This document shows positions 26,286 through 35,306 of a DNA stretch of 64,000 bases, in pieces; the first letter of the stretch is position 1; each line of letters starts with the position of its first letter. The notes under the pieces are model-generated. The model saw nothing but the letters and a program-made list of their open reading frames with translations, did not search any database and was not told the origin of the DNA. The stretch covers positions 50,967 to 114,966 of the forward strand of contig NZ_JBHZRC010000012.1 in assembly GCF_043641075.1 (NCBI RefSeq). Direction: 5' to 3'. The position numbers and the translations under genes are program-made. The stretch comes from Bacillus_BD oryzisoli_A. Its GTDB lineage: Bacteria; Bacillota; Bacilli; Bacillales; Cytobacillaceae.

Positions 26286-26296
26286 TTGTTGGTCTG

Positions 26297-26379
26297 TTGG
26301 TTAGGGGGTAGTTGAATAGGGGAGATATAGCCCTCTTTCGGGGCATGAAGGTTTTCCTAACTTACTGTCCCTTAACTAA
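26297..26379 (+). promoter_or_regulatory. Large intercistronic hairpin after epsC copy 2
   Basis: TTGGTTAGGG (26297-26306) pairs with CCCTTAACTAA (26369-26379) with one bulge. Smaller stems lie inside (AGGG..CCCT, CCC..GGG). No T tract follows. The arm sequence repeats the TTGGTTAGG of the hairpin at 19531, the corresponding late position of EPS operon 1. Confidence 0.45.
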
Positions 26380-26631
26380 TTGTAAGCTAATCCATTTTAG
26401 ATGATATCTAATTCTGAATTTCGATCCTCTTATCTTATGATTAATAGAAGAGAATTTATTGTTTGAAGGTTATTTTTTTGAAATAATAAGAATGGAGGTG
26501 GTGGAGAATAGAAGAATAGTTACTTAGTAATTTATAGAGTAGTAGATGCAAAGGCATTGGTGGTTAGAACAGCTTTTTATCCTTACCAGATTAAGTTTGA
26601 TAACTAGTACTTTTAAGGATGATGATTAGAG
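26380..26631. other. Gene-free stretch before the prepilin-like pseudogene
   Basis: AT-rich sequence of about 250 bp with no credible gene. A GGAGGTGGTGGAG ribosome-like stretch at about 26492-26505 is not followed by a useful start codon in range. Nothing else is recognised. Confidence 0.4.
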
Positions 26632-27017
26632 ATGTTGAAGATTGTTAGTATAGGCAAGTTTTTATTTATTCCTAAAGGAAGTAAACATAATGGTTTTACT
26701 TTAGTTGAAGTGTTGGCTGTGATTGTTATTTTAGGTCTTCTTGCAGCGGTTGCAGTTGTGTCGGCCGGAGGGCTAATAGAAAAGGCAAAGAAGGATGTTT
26801 GTAATTTTCGAGTGTTCTTGAAGTCGAGAGACGATATAAAGCTTATTTGAAATTGGAGAGCGTTGAGCATTCTGATCTCATTTTTACTGAGTTCTTAACT
26901 GGTTATGATGGCCGTGTTTGTCCGGCTGGTGGGGAACTTGGTTTTTCTGATGGTAAGGTAAAGTGTAGTGTGCATTCGGTTGATGAGGATGAAGATCCAA
27001 GTGTTCCTTTTCTGTGA
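26632..27017 (+). pseudogene. Prepilin-like protein gene, frameshifted
   Basis: The first 60 codons encode a type IV prepilin N-terminus: a short basic leader, then GFTLVEVLAVIVILGLLAA with the conserved Glu at +5, the site class processed by prepilin peptidase (ComC) in ComG-type systems. At about 26812 the frame is broken by two additional bases (or one lost). The continuing frame reads VLEVERRYKAYLKLE, then a compact Cys-containing tail ending SVPFL at 27017, as expected for small EPS-locus pilin-like proteins. As assembled the protein stops early at 72 residues. A sequencing error is possible. Confidence 0.7.
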
Positions 27018-27042
27018 TAATTGAAGCAAGTTGGGTTTTATA

Positions 27043-27071
27043 TAGCTGGTTGATAGCCAGCTAATTTTTTT
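27043..27071 (+). terminator. Intrinsic terminator inside EPS operon 2
   Basis: TAGCTGG (27043-27049) and CCAGCTA (27057-27063) form a 7-bp stem followed directly by ATTTTTTTG. It stands between the prepilin-like gene and the sugar transferase. Termination here would cut the operon in two unless antitermination from the EAR-like RNA overrides it. Confidence 0.8.
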
Positions 27072-27603
27072 GTGGATTTGTTGTGGTTGGGAACTGACTA
27101 TAGGTATCAGATAACCGCAACATATTGTGTTAAAAACGGTAGAAAATCATGAAATTATACAATATATGGAATTTATCTATATAACATAGTATTATTTTGT
27201 TAGTATATAAAGATAAAATGGATAAAATCGGGTGTTTTGATTTTGAAAAACATTGATTTGCTGGGGTTTTGACTAACCTAAAATATGGAGAAATATTGAA
27301 TGGCGTTAAGGAACGGAGTATCGTAGTTAGATTGAGTACTAGAAACCTTGCGGGATAAGGGTTTGAGGCGTTTTTAGTGAGAATTATAGATTGATTGAAT
27401 GGTTTATATAATGGGAAGAAACTCGGTTTAGGGTGGTTTGGAAGTGAATATCTATTTCGTATTTATTTGAGAGATTGAATAGATATTACGAGGTGGCTAT
27501 AAGTTATAGATAACAATTTTAGTGGTTTAGTAGTTGGTTGGAGGAAAAGAGCCTCTAATTAAGTCCTAATCTACTAAAGAACAAATTTTAAGGAGTGTAG
27601 CTG
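27072..27603. other. 532-bp gene-free leader before second sugar transferase
   Basis: AT-rich. A TTGACT near 27267 with a weak AATATT 17 bp later is a poor promoter candidate. At 27526-27578 a leader hairpin pairs TTTAGTAG with CTACTAAA, with GAGG/CCTC (27541-27555) inside, ending just before the AAGGAG ribosome site. No gene is seen. Confidence 0.45.
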
Positions 27604-28236
27604 ATGTATATGAAGGTTAAAAGATTGATAGATATCATTCTTTCTTTAATTGGACTTATTGTTTTATCTCCCATATTTTTAATCCTAATTATTGCTATTA
27701 AGATTGATTCAAGAGGGCCGGTTCTGTTTAAGCAAAATCGTGTAGGAATTAACAAGACACATTTTAATATTTTAAAATTCCGTACAATGAGAATAGATAC
27801 ACCGAAGGACACTCCAACTCACTTATTAAGTAATCCAGAACAGTATATCACAAAGATGGGTAAATTTCTGAGAAAGACATCACTTGATGAGCTACCGCAA
27901 ATTTGGAATATTTTTGTTGGGCAGATGAGTATAATCGGGCCTCGTCCAGCATTGTGGAATCAGTATGATTTGATTGCTGAACGAGATAAATATGGCGCTA
28001 ATGATGTACCACCTGGGTTGACAGGTTGGGCACAGATTAATGGTAGGGATGAACTTCCTATCGAAATTAAGGCTAAGTTGGATGGGGAGTATGTTGAGAA
28101 GATTAGCATTTTGATGGATATCAAGTGCTTCTTTGGGACCATAGTCAGTGTTATGAAGAGTGACGGAGTTGTTGAAGGTGGGACTGGAGCTAAGAAGGAA
28201 GTTTCAAGTACTATGAGACAGCATCAAAATAGATAG
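27604..28236 (+). CDS. Initiating sugar transferase (EpsL/WcaJ family), copy 2
   Basis: Short polyprenyl-phosphate hexose/HexNAc-1-phosphate transferase of 210 residues. It has KRLIDIILSLIGLIVLSPIF as membrane segment, LKFRTM, TSLDELPQIWNI, GPRPALWNQYDL and PPGLTGWAQINGRDEL. The active-site Asp-Glu pair is in SLDELP. The ATG follows AAGGAG by eight bases. It differs from the copy at 9235, so a second lipid-linked repeat unit is started here, with a possibly different first sugar. Confidence 0.9.
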   Translation: MYMKVKRLIDIILSLIGLIVLSPIFLILIIAIKIDSRGPVLFKQNRVGINKTHFNILKFRTMRIDTPKDTPTHLLSNPEQYITKMGKFLRKTSLDELPQIWNIFVGQMSIIGPRPALWNQYDLIAERDKYGANDVPPGLTGWAQINGRDELPIEIKAKLDGEYVEKISILMDIKCFFGTIVSVMKSDGVVEGGTGAKKEVSSTMRQHQNR

Positions 28237-28251
28237 CAGGTGTAGACAAAC

Positions 28252-29349
28252 GTGGGAAAGAGAATATTAATTTTATCAAATCATTTTATAACATTATATA
28301 ACTTTAGAAAAGAACTTATTAATAAACTAATTCAAGATGGACATGAGGTATTTATATCCATGCCGAAAGCTAATGATAACAAATACTTTAGTGATATGGG
28401 TTGTGAAATTATCGAAACCCCAATAGATCGGAGAGGAATAAATCCGCTAACCGACTTTGGACTCATTTTAAATTATATAAAAATAATGAAAAAAGTAAAC
28501 CCTGACATTATTTTCTCGTATACTATTAAACCTAATATTTATGGTTGTATAGCTTCTAATTTCACAAAGAATAGACAGGTTAGTAATATAACAGGTACTG
28601 GGGCTACCTTTTTAAAGAAGAATTTTGTTAGTACAATTGCAAAGATGTTGTATAAGGTTTCTCTTAAACGTTCATATAAGGTGTTTTTTCAAAATAGTGG
28701 CGACAAAGAACTTTTTGTTGAGAACAAGATGATTAAGAACAATTATGCAATGCTTCCTGGTTCAGGTGTAAACTTAGAACAATATTTTGCGAGTGACTTG
28801 CCTTCCGACAAGGAGACGAATTTTATTTTTATTGGAAGAATAATGGAATTAAAAGGTATAGATGAGTATTTGGAGTGTGCCAAGATAATAAAAGGTAAAC
28901 ATCCTAATACAAACTTTTATGTCGCTGGCTTTATTGAAGAGGATAGATATAAAGAAATCATTGATGATTATAATGAAAAAGGGATTATTAACTATATTGG
29001 ATTTCAACAGAACATAAAATCATTTATACAAAAATGTCATTGTACGATTTTGCCATCTCATGGTGGAGAAGGAATACCTAATGTCCTTTTGGAATCTGCG
29101 GCTATGGGTAGAATTTGTATTGCATCTAATATTAACGGATCTAAAGATGTTGTTGATGATGGAGTAACAGGTTACTTATTTGAAACTGGTAATGCCGGTG
29201 ATCTAATAAATAAAGTTGGGAAATTATTAGAAATAGATTTTGAAACTAAAGAGCAGATGGGTCTTGCTGGTAGAATGAAGGTAGAAAAGAAATTTGATAG
29301 GAAGATTGTGATAGATGCTTATATTAACGAGATTAATAAATACTTATGA
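28252..29349 (+). CDS. GT4-family glycosyltransferase (EpsD-like)
   Basis: A 365-residue GT-B enzyme. KRILILSNHFITLYNFRKELI at the N-terminus and NITGTGATFL match the EpsD/PglA-like branch, which adds the second sugar to lipid-linked units. The donor domain has FIFIGRIMELKGIDEY and LPSHGGEGIPNVLLESAAMG. It begins with GTG at 28252, only 15 bases after the previous stop, with a weak AGGTG ribosome site. From here to about 36.8 kb the DNA is distinctly AT-rich. Confidence 0.85.
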   Translation: MGKRILILSNHFITLYNFRKELINKLIQDGHEVFISMPKANDNKYFSDMGCEIIETPIDRRGINPLTDFGLILNYIKIMKKVNPDIIFSYTIKPNIYGCIASNFTKNRQVSNITGTGATFLKKNFVSTIAKMLYKVSLKRSYKVFFQNSGDKELFVENKMIKNNYAMLPGSGVNLEQYFASDLPSDKETNFIFIGRIMELKGIDEYLECAKIIKGKHPNTNFYVAGFIEEDRYKEIIDDYNEKGIINYIGFQQNIKSFIQKCHCTILPSHGGEGIPNVLLESAAMGRICIASNINGSKDVVDDGVTGYLFETGNAGDLINKVGKLLEIDFETKEQMGLAGRMKVEKKFDRKIVIDAYINEINKYL

Positions 29350-29369
29350 AATAATGAGGAGTAAAAGAA

Positions 29370-30485
29370 ATGGCTAAACCGATTAGAATATTACATGTAT
29401 TGGGAGGTTTAAACAGAGCTGGGGCTGAAACGATGGTTATAAATCTATATCGTAATATTGATCGAACAAAAGTACAATTTGATTTTATCGTTCATACTAA
29501 AGATAAATGTGATTACGATGATGAAATAAGATCTCTAGGTGGTAGAATTTTTTCTGTTCCGCGATATACAGGGAAGAACCACTTTCAATATACAAAAGCA
29601 TGGAGTGATTTTTTTAAACAGTACCCTGAATATAAAATAGTTCATGGTCATGTTAGAAGCACAGCTTGGATTTACCTTGAAATTGCAAAAAAAAATAATC
29701 TAATCACAATAGCACATAGTCATAGCACGTCCTCCGGTAGTGGATTATCAGCAATTGTGAAAGGTATATTGCAATATCCAATTAGATATACTGCCGATTA
29801 TCTTTTAGCGTGTTCAAATCATGCGGGAACATGGTTATTTGGGAAAAAGGCTTGCAGAAAAGATAATTTTTTTATTATAAAGAATGCAATTGATACAAAA
29901 AAGTTTATTTATAATGAAGATATAAGAACAAAAAAGAGAAATGACTTTCAATTTGAAGATAAATTTGTAATTGGTCATATTGGCAGATTTGATGTATCAA
30001 AAAACCACGAGTTTTTGATTGATATTTTTCAAGCTGTTCATAAACGAAATAATAATGCAGTTTTGATGATGGTTGGAGATGGAGATCTAAGACAGTCAAT
30101 TGAAAAAAAAGTTAATAATTTAAAGTTAACTGATAGTGTAGTTTTTACTGGAGTCCGGTCAGATATTCCGGAATTATTACAGGCAATGGATGTATTTGTA
30201 TTTCCATCTTTGTATGAGGGATTGGGAATAGTTACTGTAGAGGCACAAGCTGCAGGTTTAAATTGTGTTGTGGCGGACACAATTCCAAACGAGGCGTTTT
30301 TAACAGATTTAATTAAAGCAATTCCTTTAGGCTGTCATGTCGAGGAATGGTCTGATGCAATTCTAAGTAGTAACGGAAACAAGAAACAAGGGGAAATACA
30401 TGAGAAAATAAAGAATGCAGGATATGATATTGCACAAAATGTAAAAAAAATGGAGGATTTTTACTTTAGAATAGTGGGGTTATAA
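29370..30485 (+). CDS. GT4-family glycosyltransferase (EpsF-like)
   Basis: A 371-residue GT-B enzyme opening with RILHVLGGLNRAGAETMVIN, the G-rich entry of the EpsF-like group. The donor domain contains GHIGRFDVSKNHEFL, VVFTGVRSDIPELLQ and FPSLYEGLGIVTVEAQAAGL. It is a paralogue of the gene at 31597 with the same architecture and length. AT content is high. Its sugar specificity is unknown. Confidence 0.85.
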   Translation: MAKPIRILHVLGGLNRAGAETMVINLYRNIDRTKVQFDFIVHTKDKCDYDDEIRSLGGRIFSVPRYTGKNHFQYTKAWSDFFKQYPEYKIVHGHVRSTAWIYLEIAKKNNLITIAHSHSTSSGSGLSAIVKGILQYPIRYTADYLLACSNHAGTWLFGKKACRKDNFFIIKNAIDTKKFIYNEDIRTKKRNDFQFEDKFVIGHIGRFDVSKNHEFLIDIFQAVHKRNNNAVLMMVGDGDLRQSIEKKVNNLKLTDSVVFTGVRSDIPELLQAMDVFVFPSLYEGLGIVTVEAQAAGLNCVVADTIPNEAFLTDLIKAIPLGCHVEEWSDAILSSNGNKKQGEIHEKIKNAGYDIAQNVKKMEDFYFRIVGL

Positions 30486-30487
30486 TA

Positions 30488-31603
30488 ATGAAATTAGTAT
30501 TTGTAACTGATAATGGATTTTCCGAAATGGACGGTGTTTATTATTTCAGTTCACCAAATTATACACATGTAAGGCATTTGAAAAAGTATTTCGACGAGTT
30601 TGTTTTTATTGCAAGAAATGATAAATATGACAAATCATACTTTAAAATTGATGCTGCTTCTCCTGTATACCTATTTGGGAAGTTTTCAGTACCTAAAATG
30701 ATTAAAAAGCTAGAAGAAGTAATTGAAGACGCTGATGCTGTAATCTGTTATGGAATTAATGGGTATTTTGCTTATAAGGTAGCAAAGAGGAAAAATAAAA
30801 CAATAATTACTTACAATGGTGGCGATGCTTATGATTTTTTAATTAGTAGAGGAACTTTGAAAGGGCGGGCTGTTGCACCAATAGTTCGCTATTTAGAAAA
30901 AGAGAAGTATCTCAATGCTGACTATGCACATTACTGTGATAGCTTTTTAGTTGACAAATATCCAACAAAAGGAGAAGTACTTGTCTGTTCTGGTGTTTCT
31001 ATTGAAATTAATGAAAAAAATCTTGAAAATAGAATTTCCAAAATCAAAAATAAAACAAACAAAAAATTTGTTGTTGGATTGACAGGACACACTAGGAATA
31101 ATTTAAAAGGAATCGGAACAGCAATTAAAGCTATAGCTGATTTGGATGAAAATTTTGAATTTCAAGTGGTTGGAAGAGGCGAACATGATCAATACGATGA
31201 GTTGGCAGAATCATTAGGAATTGAAAATAGAGTTACATTCTTGGGTACATTAAAAGCTGGAGATGAAATATTTAATTGGCTAGATAGTATAGATATTTAT
31301 ATACAGCCTAGTCTAAGTGAAGGATTACCTAGAGCAACTATTGAAGCAATGTCGAGAGGTTGTCCAATTATATCTTCTAATGCTGGAGGTTTAACACACT
31401 TAATAGAAGATGAGTTCCGCATAAATTATGGGGACCACATGGCTTTGTCGAAGAAAATAAAACATTTTGCTAGTGATCTTAATTTGATGGAATCGCAGGC
31501 GATAATAAATTTTAGTAAATCGAGAGAGTTTGCTCCTGAAATACGGGATAAAAAATATGATGACTTTTACGGAAAGATTGTTGGGAGAGATAATAATTGC
31601 TGA
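30488..31603 (+). CDS. GT4-family glycosyltransferase
   Basis: A 371-residue glycosyltransferase. The N-terminal domain (KLVFVTDNGFSEMDGVYYF) is less typical of GT4; the C-terminal donor-binding part is clear: VVGLTGHTRNNLKGIGTA, VTFLGTLKAGDEIF and QPSLSEGLPRATIEAMSRGCP. It starts two bases after the preceding stop and overlaps the next gene by 7 bases, so it belongs to a coupled set. Confidence 0.8.
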   Translation: MKLVFVTDNGFSEMDGVYYFSSPNYTHVRHLKKYFDEFVFIARNDKYDKSYFKIDAASPVYLFGKFSVPKMIKKLEEVIEDADAVICYGINGYFAYKVAKRKNKTIITYNGGDAYDFLISRGTLKGRAVAPIVRYLEKEKYLNADYAHYCDSFLVDKYPTKGEVLVCSGVSIEINEKNLENRISKIKNKTNKKFVVGLTGHTRNNLKGIGTAIKAIADLDENFEFQVVGRGEHDQYDELAESLGIENRVTFLGTLKAGDEIFNWLDSIDIYIQPSLSEGLPRATIEAMSRGCPIISSNAGGLTHLIEDEFRINYGDHMALSKKIKHFASDLNLMESQAIINFSKSREFAPEIRDKKYDDFYGKIVGRDNNC

Positions 31604-32712
31604 GAGTATTACATTGCGTCGCGGGTATGGGTCGAGGTGGAGTAGAAACTACACTTATGAATATTTTTAGGAATATTGACAGAAATTTGATTCAATTTGA
31701 TTTCTTAGTTACAACTAAGGACAAATGTGATTATGATGATGAAATTTTAAGCCTTGGGGGAAGAATACATTATGTTCCATCTAGAAAGCAAGGCATCATG
31801 AAAAGTCGCAAGGCACTATATGAGTTTTTTTCTGTTCACAAAGAGTATAAAATTGTACACCAACATGTAAGTTCATTAAGCAATATTGAAGCAATAAAGG
31901 CTGCTAAAAGAGCAGGTGTGCCAGTTAGAATTATTCATAGTAGAAATACGCAGCAAAGTGGTAGTAAACTTCATAAATATCTTCATTTGTGGAATCAAAG
32001 AGACATTCAATCGTATGCAACTGATTATTTCGCGTGTTCTGATCTCGCAGCAAAATGGCTTTATGGTGAGAAGCAATTTACAAATGGAAACTATAAGATT
32101 ATAAACAATGGGATTCAAAGTGATAAATTTGTGTTCAATTCAGAAATGCGTGATCGCTTACGTAAAGAATTAGGAGTAGAACAAAAATTAGTAATTGGAA
32201 ATGTTGGCCGCTTTAATCTTCAAAAGAATCACATGTTTTTACTTGACGTCTTCAAGTCTGTTAATGATGCGAATCCTAATTCGTTATTGTTACTGATAGG
32301 AGATGGAGCACTTAGAGGTTGTATAGAAGATAAAATAGAAGAACTTGGGTTAAATGCAAATGTTATTCTCACTGGGGTTAGGTCGGATATTTCGGATTTA
32401 TTACAAGCTATGGATATATTTGTTATGCCATCATTTTATGAGGGACTTCCTGGTACAGTAATAGAGGCACAGGGAGCAGGTTTACCCTGCTTAATCTCTG
32501 ATACTATTACAAATGAAGTTCACATCACAGATTTGGTACATTATGCTTCACTTGAAGATACTGCAGAAAAATGGCGAGACATTATTCTTAATATGACATC
32601 GGATTTTCATCGACGTGATACGCAATCAGAATTAGTGGAAGCTGGCTTTGATATGAAGTCAATTGCTAAAGAATTACAAGAGTATTATATTGATAGGATT
32701 ACTAAAATTTGA
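31597..32712 (+). CDS. GT4-family glycosyltransferase (EpsF-like), paralogue
   Basis: A 371-residue enzyme beginning LRVLHCVAGMGRGGVETTLM. It shares FDF(I/L)V, TKDKCDYDDEI and the TGVRSDI segment with the product of 29370, so the two arose by duplication and probably add sugars in sequence. The start is TTG at 31597 with GGGAGAG seven bases upstream, overlapping the previous gene. The donor site is PSFYEGLPGTVIEAQGAGLP. Confidence 0.85.
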   Translation: MLRVLHCVAGMGRGGVETTLMNIFRNIDRNLIQFDFLVTTKDKCDYDDEILSLGGRIHYVPSRKQGIMKSRKALYEFFSVHKEYKIVHQHVSSLSNIEAIKAAKRAGVPVRIIHSRNTQQSGSKLHKYLHLWNQRDIQSYATDYFACSDLAAKWLYGEKQFTNGNYKIINNGIQSDKFVFNSEMRDRLRKELGVEQKLVIGNVGRFNLQKNHMFLLDVFKSVNDANPNSLLLLIGDGALRGCIEDKIEELGLNANVILTGVRSDISDLLQAMDIFVMPSFYEGLPGTVIEAQGAGLPCLISDTITNEVHITDLVHYASLEDTAEKWRDIILNMTSDFHRRDTQSELVEAGFDMKSIAKELQEYYIDRITKI

Positions 32713-32865
32713 GTGCAGAAGGTATCTCATAAGGTTTGTAGTTCTTAATAATATATCTTTTTAGTATTATCGTAAGTGGTAGAATATATACTTTTTTATT
32801 TTGTTAAATTTCTATATCTGTTTATAAAGGTCATTCATTGTTGATTATTTGTTAGGAGAATTAAT

Positions 32866-33969
32866 ATGGCTGCATCATACTTAATATATATTTTAACTGT
32901 TGTATTCTCTACGCTCTTTGCAGCTTTAGCACAACGGTATTCAAGGTTGGATAAAAGAGGGAGGAGAGTTCCTAACTCTTTATTCTACTGGTTATCTATG
33001 ACAATCTTGATTTTTATTATGGGTTTTAGAGATATAAATGTTGGAGTCGATGGTTTGAGTTATTACGATAATTATGTGATTGCCAATAGCATGGACGTAA
33101 TTTCATACTACAAAATTTATATAACTGAACCAGGCTTTTATTTGTTATATCGTATTTCTTATATTTTAGGTGATGCACAGTGGTTATTTATCTTATCTGC
33201 TATAATAACTATTTTATTTTTTTATAAAGCAATAAGCTTTGAAATAGAAAAAGTCAATCTTCCCTTTGCGATTTTTATTTTTTCAACAACTCAATATTTT
33301 TATTACTTTGGAATTATGCGTATGGGAATTGCTGTAGCTATAGTTGCTTTTGCATTTAGGTATATTATAAAAGGAGATACAAAGAAGTTTGTATTTTTTG
33401 TATTTTTGGCAACAATGTTTCACTATTCAGCTCTATTCGCTACAGTGTTAATATTTTTAAGTAGGAATAACAAGAAAATATTTAAAAGGTTGAACTTGCT
33501 TAAGATAGCGGTTTTAATACCAATCGGCTTTTTTGCTGTAAAATATTTAGTTTATCCGTTTATAACAGCTAGCCGCTATCAAGGTTATATTGATTCATCT
33601 GGGGTGATTGGCACAAGCTATATTAATTCGTTACCTTTATTGGGGCTATTTATGCTTTACTACAATAAATTTAGTAAAGTCAGTAGCAATTATCAGTTTT
33701 ACTTTTTACTTTTTCTTATAAAAGTGATTACAGAGATTTTTGCACCCCTAATTGGAATCGGAAGAATGGTTTGGTATGTAAATTTGAGCATCTGCTTATT
33801 GTTTCCTGCTGTCATCAAGTTAAACAAGGACAGAGGAATAAAGGTTATCTTAATAACAATAACAATACTATATTGTTTGGTTTATAGCTACTTTGCATAT
33901 TTTGGAGATTCGCCACGAGGACAAACTATGTTGCCATACGGAAATACTTTTTTCGAGTTTGGTAAATAG
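32866..33969 (+). CDS. EpsG-like polysaccharide polymerase
   Basis: A polytopic membrane protein of 367 residues with about ten helices and the EpsG-family mark FRDINVGVDGLSYYDNY, followed by GFYLLYRISYILGD and FHYSALFA. EpsG-type proteins polymerise repeat units (Wzy role) at the membrane. Residues in the (R)D-x-G-D..Y loop are typical. TTAGGAG stands eight bases upstream of ATG. It is the second polymerase in the window and the more EpsG-like one. Confidence 0.85.
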   Translation: MAASYLIYILTVVFSTLFAALAQRYSRLDKRGRRVPNSLFYWLSMTILIFIMGFRDINVGVDGLSYYDNYVIANSMDVISYYKIYITEPGFYLLYRISYILGDAQWLFILSAIITILFFYKAISFEIEKVNLPFAIFIFSTTQYFYYFGIMRMGIAVAIVAFAFRYIIKGDTKKFVFFVFLATMFHYSALFATVLIFLSRNNKKIFKRLNLLKIAVLIPIGFFAVKYLVYPFITASRYQGYIDSSGVIGTSYINSLPLLGLFMLYYNKFSKVSSNYQFYFLLFLIKVITEIFAPLIGIGRMVWYVNLSICLLFPAVIKLNKDRGIKVILITITILYCLVYSYFAYFGDSPRGQTMLPYGNTFFEFGK

Positions 33970-34346
33970 TATACGAGCATTCGTGAAGAAACATTTATTT
34001 TTTGTAGAGGAATTCTTCTAAAATGAGCAATTTTAGATTGAGATAATCCTAAAGTTTTAGTAAGTAAGCTTTTTAATCCCTCCATGTATGGATATGTTTC
34101 TAGGACAGACATTATATTTTTGTATCCAAGATACTGAAGTAGATACAATCAGTATGTTTCCTGGTTGTTTGGGCAGATTGTCAAAAAGTGGAGTTAAGTG
34201 TTGGTGCTAACTTATGGAAAATGTGATATGTATTTGGGGAAATAAATATTTCATTAGGGATAGAAAAAATATCAATCGATTTACTTATTAATCATTCGAT
34301 TTAAAGAATAGTTCTCTGTGGTTAGTTTAGTTTAAGGGTGGGTAGC
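33970..34346. other. 377-bp gene-free interval
   Basis: AT-rich sequence between the polymerase and the ATP-grasp gene. Nothing recognisable was found: no convincing hairpin with T tract, promoter or gene remnant. An insertion-deletion scar in the operon is possible. Confidence 0.4.
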
Positions 34347-35201
34347 ATGTTTAATTTAAAGAGATATATAAAAAACTGGATACCAGATAAAGTATATTTG
34401 AAATTGTTATTCCAACATCGGATGGGCAAGAAACTTAATCTGGGAAATCCCACAACATATAATGAAAAGTTACAATGGCTAAAGTTATATGATCGTAAGC
34501 CGGAATACACTGAAATGGTGGATAAATACGAAGTTAGAAAATATATAGAGGAAACAATCGGAGAAGAATATTTAATTCCACTACTTGGCGTTTATAATTC
34601 TTTTGATGAAATCAATTTTACAACCCTTCCTGATCAGTTTGTGTTGAAGTGTACGCATGATTCGGGAGGAGTAGTGATTTGTAAAGATAAATCAAAACTA
34701 GATATTGAAGCGGTAAGAAAAAAAATTAACATTAGTTTAAGTCGTAATTACTATTATCATGGTAGGGAATGGCCATACAAAAATATAAAACCTCGGATTA
34801 TATGTGAAAAATATATGGTAGATGAATCAGGTGTAGAGTTAAAGGATTATAAGTTTTTTTGCTTTGATGGAGAACCAAAAGCATTATTTATTGCAACTGA
34901 TAGGGGAATTGACACTAGATTTGACTTTTTTGATATGGAATTCAATCACCTTCCTTTTTGGCAACACTATAAAAATGGAGTGAAAAAAATTAGTAAGCCT
35001 GTAGGTTTTGATGACATGATTAGCTTAGCAAGGATATTATCAAAAGAAATACCTCACATACGTGTTGATTTTTATGATATAAATGGAAAGATATATTTTG
35101 GAGAACTAACATTTTACCATTTTAGTGGACTTGAAAAGTTTTATCCTGATAAATATGATGAGATTTTTGGTAATTGGATTGTTATACCTCCTAAAAAATA
35201 A
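34347..35201 (+). CDS. TupA-like ATP-grasp protein
   Basis: A 284-residue protein of the TupA-like ATP-grasp family, which joins amino acids or acids to uronic acids in polysaccharides such as teichuronopeptide. Visible motifs are NPTTYNEKLQWLKLYDR, VDKYEVRKYI, FVLKCTHDSGG, ICEKYM, KDYKFFCFDG and, near the end, IRVDFYDINGKIYFGELTFYH, where Asp and Glu would bind Mg-ATP. ATG at 34347 has AAGGG eight bases upstream; the in-frame GTG at 34338 falls inside that site. The likely substrate is a uronic acid made by Ugd and the epimerase downstream. Confidence 0.82.
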   Translation: MFNLKRYIKNWIPDKVYLKLLFQHRMGKKLNLGNPTTYNEKLQWLKLYDRKPEYTEMVDKYEVRKYIEETIGEEYLIPLLGVYNSFDEINFTTLPDQFVLKCTHDSGGVVICKDKSKLDIEAVRKKINISLSRNYYYHGREWPYKNIKPRIICEKYMVDESGVELKDYKFFCFDGEPKALFIATDRGIDTRFDFFDMEFNHLPFWQHYKNGVKKISKPVGFDDMISLARILSKEIPHIRVDFYDINGKIYFGELTFYHFSGLEKFYPDKYDEIFGNWIVIPPKK

Positions 35202-35306
35202 CGAGTTTATTAAGAACTTTCCTATATTGATTTGGATTAGAAAATCTAAACTAGCGTTAAAAACCACTAAAGAAAAGGTTCTGAGACTAAAAGGGAGAAA
35301 ATACGA

